From positions 1,116,001 to 1,180,000 of the forward strand of contig CP000053.1 of assembly GCA_000012145.1 (NCBI GenBank): a DNA stretch of 64,000 bases, in the 5' to 3' direction. Position 1 is the stretch's first letter. Every line of letters starts with the position of its first letter. The translations under genes were made by a program, and so were the position numbers. Under the pieces are notes generated by a model, which was not told the origin of the DNA, made no database searches, and saw nothing but the letters and a program-made list of their open reading frames with translations. Below are positions 10,574 to 18,564 of the stretch, piece by piece. The DNA comes from Rickettsia felis URRWXCal2. Lineage in GTDB: Bacteria > Pseudomonadota > Alphaproteobacteria > Rickettsiales > Rickettsiaceae.

Positions 10574-11644
10574 GTGATACGTAAAATACTTCTTTTTGTG
10601 TTTTTAGCCTTTACTATAATATGGTTTGCAACTGCATATACTATAAAAAATAACGTTGTAAGTTTAATTAAGAATTCTGAATCAGATAATCTTAAAATAT
10701 CTTATAATGCAGTTAAGTTTTCAGGCTATCCTTTTAATTGGAAAATTACCGTAACGGATCCTAAAGTAAAATTAATTGATCATGTAAATTCTAAAGAGTT
10801 TACATGCGAAAATATTGTCCTGAATATAGCTTTTAGTACTAAAAGAGCCGCTCTTAATTTCGGTCCTTTTATTAGAGAAGTCGATAATTACGGCGATAAA
10901 ACATTTACCTATGATGTACGCAGCGATGATGATATAAAAGGTATAGGAAAATTTAATAAACCTTTATACAAAATATCCAAGAATGATAATTTGAAAGAGA
11001 TATTAAAATCGGTTCAACTAAATAACAAAGCATTATCGATATTTAAAGATAATCAAGAAATCTTTAAAATTAATGATTTAGCATTTCTTATAAGAAAACA
11101 GAATTTAGCAACTGAGGAAAATATATCCTTATTTTTAAATATGAATTATTATTCAGAAAAAGATATTTTGAATTTAAAAAATGCTAATTTAGATATTGCT
11201 GCTTCTTTAAAATTCGCTGAAGACGGAGAAGATTCAGCTATTTTACAAAATTTTAATATAGAAAGATTTATTTTTACTTGTGATAATGATTCTAAAGTTA
11301 ATTTAAACGGTGCTTTACAATTCTTTGCGGGTAAATTACCGGAAGGAAAACTATATTTTGAGCTGGAAAATTATAATTCCATAGTTGATAAATTATTACC
11401 GAATAATATTATTTTTTCTAAGAAAATAATTAAAACAATTATTGCTAAAGCAATTAATAAAACTTCCGACGAACAATTAAATATAGATCAAAATGATTCA
11501 AATTCGGCTTACAACAATATAGAAAAAGCTAAGTTTGATATTGAGTTTTCAGATAAAGGAATAAATATCGGTTCTATTAATTTATTAGAACTAAAACTTG
11601 GTGAACATAAAGAAGACCAAAACACCGAAAATAATTCAAATTAG
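10574..11644 (+). CDS. Envelope-anchored hypothetical protein, DUF2125-like
   Basis: 356 residues with an N-terminal membrane anchor ([20 protein letters not shown]) and a long beta-rich periplasmic body. The motif [16 protein letters not shown] recalls the start of the alphaproteobacterial DUF2125 family of unknown function; I make this match from memory with moderate trust. GTG at 10574 lies 13 nt after the fdx stop, so it is probably co-transcribed with fdx. The C-terminus is hydrophilic ([16 protein letters not shown]). No catalytic motif is seen. Confidence 0.7.
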   Translation: MIRKILLFVFLAFTIIWFATAYTIKNNVVSLIKNSESDNLKISYNAVKFSGYPFNWKITVTDPKVKLIDHVNSKEFTCENIVLNIAFSTKRAALNFGPFIREVDNYGDKTFTYDVRSDDDIKGIGKFNKPLYKISKNDNLKEILKSVQLNNKALSIFKDNQEIFKINDLAFLIRKQNLATEENISLFLNMNYYSEKDILNLKNANLDIAASLKFAEDGEDSAILQNFNIERFIFTCDNDSKVNLNGALQFFAGKLPEGKLYFELENYNSIVDKLLPNNIIFSKKIIKTIIAKAINKTSDEQLNIDQNDSNSAYNNIEKAKFDIEFSDKGINIGSINLLELKLGEHKEDQNTENNSN

Positions 11645-11648
11645 TTTT

Positions 11649-12575
11649 ATGAATAATTTTAAACTAGCTACTATTATTAGCATATTTCTTATTTGCAGTA
11701 ATATTTATGCTGCTCCAAAAGTCATTAAAATCGGTACCGGCTCTATTTTAAAAGGATATTATGCTATTGGACTTGATTTATGCAAGACTATTACAAATGA
11801 TGATAAAAATAATGAACATATTAAATGTGAAGTTGTTGCAACAAACGGCAGTATAGAAAATTTAAAATTATTACAACAAGGCAAAATTGATTTAGCTCTA
11901 GTGCAAACTAATATTGCAGTAGAAGCATATGAGGGCATAGGTTATTATCACGCTCAAGAAAAAATGCAAAATTTACGTCAGGTACTTAATCTACATGATG
12001 AGTTTTTTACGATTATTGTAAAAGATGAGGATAAAATAAAAGTTTTTGCTGATATTGACGGAAAAAAAATAACTAACGATCCGGCATTTTCCAGTAGTAA
12101 TATTACTTATGATGCCATACGTTCTTTATATAAATTTTCTAAAGAACCTGAAGAGCTACATATTAATTATGAAGATTCTATTGATAAATTCTGTAATAAG
12201 GAAATAGATGCTATAATAATGATGGTTGGACACTCTAACCCCTTAGTAAATTTAATAGCTAATAAGTGTGAAGTTGATTTTGTTTCAATTGAAAATGATA
12301 AAATAGCAGAATTAATAAAACAAAATAGAGCGTTTCATAAAGCTATACTTCACAAGGGCTTATATCCAGGGATTACCGATGATCAAACTACAGTAAAAGT
12401 ATCCGCAATCCTAGTAACTAGAGATGAGGCGAATCGTGATATTTTAGATAAATTTATTGGAGCTTTTCATAGAAACGTAGCAAATTTTAAACTTTCTAAT
12501 TACTTATTAAATAACCTCGATATTAACTATTTTGCCGATACTAAAATTTTGTTCTACCAAAACATGATTCAGTAA
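11649..12575 (+). CDS. TAXI-type periplasmic solute-binding protein
   Basis: 308 residues. The start is at ATG 11649 (5 nt after the previous stop) because it opens a clear signal peptide, MNNFKLATIISIFLICSNIYA, cleaved before APKVIKIGTG. The mature part has the TAXI-family opening IKIGTGSILKGYYAIGLDLC, NGSIENLKLLQQGKIDLALVQTN and LRQVLNLHDEFFTIIVK. TAXI proteins bind substrates such as glutamate for TRAP transporters. No TRAP membrane subunits lie in the window, so its partner is unknown; solitary use as a sensor or scavenger is possible. Confidence 0.85.
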   Translation: MNNFKLATIISIFLICSNIYAAPKVIKIGTGSILKGYYAIGLDLCKTITNDDKNNEHIKCEVVATNGSIENLKLLQQGKIDLALVQTNIAVEAYEGIGYYHAQEKMQNLRQVLNLHDEFFTIIVKDEDKIKVFADIDGKKITNDPAFSSSNITYDAIRSLYKFSKEPEELHINYEDSIDKFCNKEIDAIIMMVGHSNPLVNLIANKCEVDFVSIENDKIAELIKQNRAFHKAILHKGLYPGITDDQTTVKVSAILVTRDEANRDILDKFIGAFHRNVANFKLSNYLLNNLDINYFADTKILFYQNMIQ

Positions 12576-12598
12576 GAAATAAAAACTAACAATATCTT

Positions 12599-13045
12599 AT
12601 GTCTGAAAATACTATATTTAAAAATATACTTATACCTATAGATTTAAATGATAAAAAATCTATAAAAGGTATTCTTTCTAAGGCTTTAATGCTTGCGACG
12701 AACTTTCAAGCAAAATTACATTTTATGTATGTAATTCCTGAATTCGGTACGAAAATGTTTGAAGATTATTTACCTAAAAATTGGAAAACAGAGAAAAAAG
12801 AAAAGTATCAGACTCAAATTAAAGAGCTTATCAAACAATATATTCCTGATGAAATTGAAACAGATTATTATATAGGTAACGGTGCCGTTTATGATGAAAT
12901 AATTAAGCACTCTAATGAAATTAAAGCCGATTTAATAATAATCTCTGCAGTCAGACTACAACTAAAAGATTATATGCTTGGACCTAATGCTTCTAAAATC
13001 GTCCGTCATTCAGATATATCAGTTTTAGTAGTAAGAGACGAGTAA
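12599..13045 (+). CDS. Universal stress protein (UspA family)
   Basis: A 148-residue alpha/beta protein: NTIFKNILIPIDLNDKKSIK gives the first strand and Asp, HFMYVIPEFG the second, IKADLIIISA the fourth, and LGPNASKIVRHSDISVLVVRDE the usual C-terminal block. The G-x2-G half of the ATP-binding signature is absent (SAVRLQLKDYM instead), so ATP binding is uncertain. It lies 23 nt after the TAXI gene, suggesting one transcript. Confidence 0.86.
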   Translation: MSENTIFKNILIPIDLNDKKSIKGILSKALMLATNFQAKLHFMYVIPEFGTKMFEDYLPKNWKTEKKEKYQTQIKELIKQYIPDEIETDYYIGNGAVYDEIIKHSNEIKADLIIISAVRLQLKDYMLGPNASKIVRHSDISVLVVRDE

Positions 13046-13165
13046 TAAGTATTATTATGGTTCTTACGTCATTCCCACATGGCATTGCCTGCGCGTGGGT
13101 CAATTTCACCTCTATCATCCCGTGGCTTGACCGGTCTTGTTGCATGGCTCGAAAAAAACGTACGA

Positions 13166-13282
13166 TGTCATTCCCGCGTAGGCGGGAATCCAGCATAAAG
13201 CGAGATAAATCGAGCTTTTAATTTTAAAAACTTGCCGTATTTATGTTTTTTTTACTGGATTCCCGCCTACGCGGGAATGACA
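13166..13282. repeat. Family A palindromic element, full copy 2
   Basis: Almost identical to 381-496 over the whole 117 bp. The 45-50 bp before it (cttgttgcatggctcgaaaa...) also match, showing a shared larger unit. Confidence 0.9.
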
Positions 13283-13298
13283 TAAACGAGCTAGACTT

Positions 13299-13382
13299 GA
13301 CCACGGGATCCAGTTAAAAATACTAAAATATTAGTATTTGTTATTGTTTTTATGGACCCCGTGGTCAAGCCAGGGGATGACA
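13299..13382. repeat. Family C element (degenerate)
   Basis: Arms gaccacgggatccag and ggaccccgtggtcaagcc flank a core with aatactaaaatattagtatt, also found in the family-C copies at 43340-43440 and 52625-52712. Confidence 0.7.
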
Positions 13383-13496
13383 CAGTAGGTTTTACCGATC
13401 CACGCGAGCAAAGCCTCCTCGCAATGACGATTAGATATCCACGCAGCAATACCACGCAGGATGACATTCATTAACTATACATGAAATAATAATAAC

Positions 13497-16400
13497 TTAC
13501 AATTTCACTTTCAACTTCACAAAGCCTTGATGGCTTTGATATTTCTTCTGTAAGTGGCAGTTATACTCTAAAGTCACGCTTATATTACCTTTTTCAGTTA
13601 AAACGCTAGTCCCGATATTATAACCAACTTTAGGCTGTTTTAGTAATGCGATAGTTTCATTAACTTCTCTATCTTTCCATTTTACTTTAGCATTAAGTTT
13701 TTTACTCTTATTGTTAAAGTAATTTTCTACAGAAGCTTGAAGTGCAGGCGTAATACTTAAGCCTTCAGCTATCTTTTGTGGGGCTAAAGCTACTTTAGTG
13801 CCTAAAATACCGCTCCATAAATGCTGCTTTTTAGAAGCAATACTCAAATGCTGGATACCTACATCACTTTCTTGATAAGAACCGTCTTTAGAGTGACCGT
13901 ATCTTATACCAAGATTTGGAGTAAGAGTAATACCGCCGTTCATAAGATGATTATAACTTAATAAGGTTTCAAAGTTATAATTATTATTCTTATATTTACC
14001 GATTGCAATAGTACCTAAACGGTTGATTTTACTCTTTACTATATTATGATTGTAAGCAAACATAGCTTGGATCATAAAGTTTTTCGGTAACTCTTTTTGA
14101 CCATATAGAGCTAATATATGGCTATCAACAGTAGTATTTGACCTGCTACCGCTAGATTTAAACTTTGAATCTAGTTTAGTATAAGCAATACCGACTAAAT
14201 CTTTAAAGTTGTCAGAACCGACGTCAAAACCTATAGTACCGCCTGAAGCATGACCTCTATAACCGCTAGTCCCTTTTTGCTTATTAGTACCGATAGTACC
14301 TGCAATCCAAAGACCTTTATCTAACACTTTCTCATCTTCATCACCCGCAGCAACCGCAGCACTAGAGAACATTCTATGCGATATGATATTGCGGCTCATT
14401 TGAGTGATAATACCATGAATCGGATTATATATTGCTCCAATCATTTCTTCGTCTTGTTTTACTGCATTTTGCATTTCTGCAACTTCAGCAGCTTCAACTC
14501 TTACGGCTTCAGCAATTCTTGCTTCTTCTGCCTCCTTTATAGAAGCAGCTACTTTTGCTTCCTCTTGTTTCAGGTTTTCAAAACTATCTTCAGAATCCTT
14601 AGATTCTGATTTATTTACAACTACTGTAGTGCTACTAGATATTTCTAATTTTGTTTGCTCTTGTATTATATCGTCATCATCATCTTCAAAATCTTCATCA
14701 TCGTCCTCATCATCAAAGTCTTCAATATTGCCTTCTACAGGCACAATCCTATCTATAGCTCGAACAATCATAATTTCTGCATCAGCCTGTGGTGCTTCTT
14801 CCACCGGCGGCGGAACTACCACTACATCTTCCATATTGATTGCCAGTGCTGCAGGAACAGCTACTTCTTCCGGGTCTTCTTCCGGGTCTGCCGGTAAAAC
14901 TAACGGGGCAACAGGAGCTACGGGAGCAGCAGCAGGAGCTACTACAACTACTCCGCCATAGTTTACGTCTCCGTTTTCTACTGCTTGTGCTGCTGCCGAC
15001 TCAGGAAGTCTTGTAGCAACTTCTTCTTCATTGACAGCTGCCGCTTCTATAATTGCTGCTAACCTAGGATTATTCGTTTTAAGTTGCTGCATTAATCCTG
15101 CATCTTGATTCATTCTAACACATAGATTTCTTGTTTCTTGATCTATACCGCTTTCTACTTCTCTTTTAGGACCTATGAACTCAATATTGGTTCCTTCTTT
15201 TATAGCTTGAGCTAATTGATTTATATCGCCATCAAGTGCATCTGCATTTTTAGTTGTATATTTCTCAAAAACTTCCTCTACAATTAATGCTTTTAGTTTT
15301 TCTTTTCCTTTAGTCTTTATTGCCAACTCTTTTTTAAACTTATCATCTGAAGCTGCTATAACTTTCACGGCATCTTCATATTTTTTTCCTAATTCAGAAG
15401 TAGGAGCAATATAAACCACTTCACCTGCATCTGCATCGGGTTTTTTAGGAAAAAGATTTTCGATAGGCTTTAAAATATTCATCTTTCTAACTAGACCATC
15501 CATACCAAGCCCATTATATCCTATCACCCTCGTAGGCAGCGGTGGTGGTGGCGGTGGTCCACCTGCTACCACTATTATCGGTGCAGCAACAGGGGCACTA
15601 GCAGCTTTTGCTGTTTTTACTTCTTTTAATACCGCTTTTATTTTCGCATCACTTATTACGTTAAGAAATTTTACAATTTGCTCTTTTGAGAAATCTTTAG
15701 TACCGGGCGTTAAAGCTTTCATTTTTGCATTGAAATTATTCTGTACGACATCTGCTATATTTTTTTCTGTAATATTTTTAGAAGCTTTGGATAAATCGGC
15801 TGCATTATCGGCTAAAACTTTTTTTAGTAATTTAGCTTTAGTATCAACTCCTATTTCATAAATTTTTGATAATGTTGCCGGGGCAGCTTTATTTTGTAAA
15901 GATGTTAAATCCGCTTTATCTAATTTACCTTTTCCATTACCTAAACTATCATCCACCGTTAAATTAACAATATTATTATTAATCCAATTATTTACTTGAA
16001 TATTTACTTCGTTTGCTTTAGTAGTAAGGGCTATATTATCGCGTACATTTTCTTTATTAAGAGCAATATCTAGTATATCGGATAATTTTAAACTATTAAA
16101 ATTATCAACAATTCTCTCTATTTCATTATTTAAAGAATTTGCTCCTAAAACATTTTCATTTTTAGCAATATAATCTATTCTTGATATAATTGTTTTCTTA
16201 CCTTGTAGTTCATCTTTTATTTTTATTTCATTACTTTTTGCCGTAATATGATTTTGTAAGTCCAACGGTAATTTACCAAAAGTATAATTTAAACGGCCTA
16301 TTGCATTATGCTCTTCTTCGTTGAACAGTTCTTCAAAAAATGTACCGTTTGCTATTTTATTATTTAAAGTTAAAGCTTGCCTTGAAGTTTGCTTTATTAA

Positions 16401-18005
16401 ATCATCATTTTTTAGTCTATTCCAAATATTCTTAGCTTTTATTATTAGTTGTGCTTTATCAGGATTTGCTTCTGAAAATAATGCTAAAGACTCATGTGGA
16501 ACTTTTCTTTCTTCTAAAGTTAATAGAGTTCTTATTGTAATTCCTAAATCATTTTCTGCTCCTAATGTTCTTACTTCTAGCTTTTCAGGATTTTTTGTAT
16601 TTTTAACTAAATACATCTCATTATGAAATGTGCCTTCATCAGTATTTGGAGCTACAAGAGCTTCTTCAACTGCTCTTCCTATAACCGGTGCAGGTCCTCT
16701 TACTACGGGAGCAGCCTCTTCTTTCGCTTTTAGATCATGACCTGCTAATTTTAATTCAGGATTAAGATCGGTTATCGCATCTAGATTATTTAAATTTCTA
16801 ACCGGTCTAGCGCCTGTTCCCCGAAACGGCGGCATTGTATTATTAAGCCCTACTAAACGCTCATTATCTATTTTTATTTCACCTACGGTTTTTGTTAGGA
16901 CAAGTGCTAGATCACTCATTGTGAAAGCATTGAAATTATCTATCAATGCTTGCATTTTCTTACCGGTCAAATCTTTAGTTATTAAACCGGCATCTTTTAA
17001 AATCTTGTTATAATTCTTTAAACCGGCTTCATCAAGTAACTTACCCTCTTCATTAACTACCTTCTTCTTACCGTTATCGATATATGACGTCTTTAATTCA
17101 GCCATTTTCTCTAAATAAGTAACTAATCTTGCAGGATCGGCTAGTTTTATTATAGCCTGTCTTGTAGGAATATTAGATTTGTTAGCTTCAAGTTCAACTA
17201 AGTTTTGAGTAACATAATTTTCAAATTGATTTAATAATTTACGCTTTGTTTCCGGAGTCGCTACACTTTTAAACTTTTTTAATAAATCACTTTGTCCCGG
17301 TTTATAATAATCAGGTGCAATATCTGCACTTCTTACAGTAGGATCAGTAATATTAGTGCTAAAATATATATGTTCAAAAGCTTCTTTTGTTAAAGGGGCT
17401 TCAACATAATTATTTACAACTTTTAAATTATCATTAGCATCTACACCGCCTGCCATAGTTATATATTTTAACTGCTCCAAAGGTGTATTTAAATTTTCTA
17501 TGTTATTAAAATGTATAGCTTTTTTAATTTTATCGTTAACGCTTACAGCATTTGTCCCTTCAGTTTTAGCAAGGATTTCCAGCACTTGAAGCCTATTTTC
17601 TAGAGCCATCTCTTGCTCGTTACGTCCTGTTTCTACTGCAGTATTACCTATTAAATCAACAACTTCAACACCGGCTGCACGTGCTTCTCTTCTTTCTCTA
17701 GCACCGTTAAGCACGGGAGCAACTGCTTGAAGTTTCTTGACTTCTATTATTTCGTTATTGAATAATCTTCTTTCCCCCGGCATAAGATCATCAAAAAGAT
17801 CGCCGAAATCTTCACGAGCTTGAATCCCTTTTATAATATTAAGCTTTTGTGCAGGGGCTAATGCTTCATACTCAGGAGTATGATTCAATATATCATGGAT
17901 TTCTATATCTGCTCTTGCTTCTCCGGCCATAGCAGTCATGATTGCCGCATTCGCGCAGCTGAGTAAGAATAATTTTATAAGTTTAGAATTTATATTTTTT
18001 GCCAT
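13497..18005 (-). CDS. Sca-family autotransporter (surface cell antigen type)
   Basis: 1502 residues from ATG 18005, chosen because aaagggga lies upstream and it opens a signal peptide (MAKNINSKLIKLFLLSCANA ... GEARA). A long helical, Lys/Asn/Leu-rich passenger follows. Near residue 815 is a polyproline run (GGPPPPPPLPTR) like those that recruit profilin in formins. An Asp/Glu run (DFDDEDDDEDFEDDDDD) lies near 1100. The last ~270 residues from LWIAGTIGTNKQKG are an autotransporter beta-barrel ending in alternating FVKLKVKL. Such proteins display passengers for adhesion, invasion or actin use. I cannot assign a sca number; the N-terminus is not that of Sca2 as I recall it. It is a single gene, convergent with usp. 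Confidence 0.88.
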   Translation of the reverse strand: MAKNINSKLIKLFLLSCANAAIMTAMAGEARADIEIHDILNHTPEYEALAPAQKLNIIKGIQAREDFGDLFDDLMPGERRLFNNEIIEVKKLQAVAPVLNGARERREARAAGVEVVDLIGNTAVETGRNEQEMALENRLQVLEILAKTEGTNAVSVNDKIKKAIHFNNIENLNTPLEQLKYITMAGGVDANDNLKVVNNYVEAPLTKEAFEHIYFSTNITDPTVRSADIAPDYYKPGQSDLLKKFKSVATPETKRKLLNQFENYVTQNLVELEANKSNIPTRQAIIKLADPARLVTYLEKMAELKTSYIDNGKKKVVNEEGKLLDEAGLKNYNKILKDAGLITKDLTGKKMQALIDNFNAFTMSDLALVLTKTVGEIKIDNERLVGLNNTMPPFRGTGARPVRNLNNLDAITDLNPELKLAGHDLKAKEEAAPVVRGPAPVIGRAVEEALVAPNTDEGTFHNEMYLVKNTKNPEKLEVRTLGAENDLGITIRTLLTLEERKVPHESLALFSEANPDKAQLIIKAKNIWNRLKNDDLIKQTSRQALTLNNKIANGTFFEELFNEEEHNAIGRLNYTFGKLPLDLQNHITAKSNEIKIKDELQGKKTIISRIDYIAKNENVLGANSLNNEIERIVDNFNSLKLSDILDIALNKENVRDNIALTTKANEVNIQVNNWINNNIVNLTVDDSLGNGKGKLDKADLTSLQNKAAPATLSKIYEIGVDTKAKLLKKVLADNAADLSKASKNITEKNIADVVQNNFNAKMKALTPGTKDFSKEQIVKFLNVISDAKIKAVLKEVKTAKAASAPVAAPIIVVAGGPPPPPPLPTRVIGYNGLGMDGLVRKMNILKPIENLFPKKPDADAGEVVYIAPTSELGKKYEDAVKVIAASDDKFKKELAIKTKGKEKLKALIVEEVFEKYTTKNADALDGDINQLAQAIKEGTNIEFIGPKREVESGIDQETRNLCVRMNQDAGLMQQLKTNNPRLAAIIEAAAVNEEEVATRLPESAAAQAVENGDVNYGGVVVVAPAAAPVAPVAPLVLPADPEEDPEEVAVPAALAINMEDVVVVPPPVEEAPQADAEIMIVRAIDRIVPVEGNIEDFDDEDDDEDFEDDDDDIIQEQTKLEISSSTTVVVNKSESKDSEDSFENLKQEEAKVAASIKEAEEARIAEAVRVEAAEVAEMQNAVKQDEEMIGAIYNPIHGIITQMSRNIISHRMFSSAAVAAGDEDEKVLDKGLWIAGTIGTNKQKGTSGYRGHASGGTIGFDVGSDNFKDLVGIAYTKLDSKFKSSGSRSNTTVDSHILALYGQKELPKNFMIQAMFAYNHNIVKSKINRLGTIAIGKYKNNNYNFETLLSYNHLMNGGITLTPNLGIRYGHSKDGSYQESDVGIQHLSIASKKQHLWSGILGTKVALAPQKIAEGLSITPALQASVENYFNNKSKKLNAKVKWKDREVNETIALLKQPKVGYNIGTSVLTEKGNISVTLEYNCHLQKKYQSHQGFVKLKVKL

Positions 18006-18564
18006 AATATCTAATTCCCCTTTAATAAATATTAACAATTACTTAAAATATTAATGTTTAATTTGTTATTAAAGATGATTATACACGAAAAAAATATTAT
18101 ATCAAGAAATTTATATTGATGGGTTATAAGGTAGGATATTAGCGTAGATTTTATATGATAATTTAATATTTATAACAATCGTAATGTTTAATTTTTGTTA
18201 ACGATTAGTTAATTTATTAATGCCTTGTGGTGCACTATATGATATTACTTCTATACATGCAAGCTATATTATTAAAATTTTCATTATTTTTAAAATACTT
18301 TATAATGATTGTTGTATGATAATGGTTATTGCTAGGGTTCAACGTCATTGCGAGCAGCTATTGTTGCATGGCTACCAAATCGTCATTGCGAAGAGCGAAG
18401 CGACGTGGCAATCTTATGAAACAATAACAAACTCCTGAGATTGCTTCGTCAAAACTTACAGTTTTTCCTCGCAATGACGATTCGGTCCACGTGGGCAATG
18501 CCTATCGGGAATGACAGCTCTAGCATCCATGAAACAATGACATTAAAATATAAGGTATATCAAA
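18006..18564. other. Divergent promoter region plus repeats (autotransporter / pbpC)
   Basis: The first ~330 bp are very AT-rich and repeat-free and must hold the autotransporter promoter on the minus strand. A family-B element occupies 18381-18479, followed by short family-A and family-C scraps (gcctatcgggaatgaca). I see no supported gene here. Confidence 0.65.
18381..18479. repeat. Family B palindromic element
   Basis: Arms cgtcattgcgaagagcgaag and gtttttcctcgcaatgacg; 99 bp, close to the copy at 6848-6946 including the aacaaactcctgagattgc centre. Confidence 0.88.

Larger units (their letters stand above)
13046..13496. other. Repeat-filled gap between the usp gene and the autotransporter gene
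   Basis: 451 bp without a supported gene. It holds a full family-A element (13166-13282), a family-C element (about 13299-13382), and family-B fragments (ctcgcaatgacg near 13420). Both neighbouring genes end here (convergent), so any transcription stop must use these hairpins. Confidence 0.8.

Noticed and set aside
14376..14961. Open frames with Ser-rich or Phe/Ile-rich products on the plus strand
   Set aside because: They are the antisense of the acidic and Ala/Val/Pro-rich linker of the autotransporter; simple codons in the sense strand create them.
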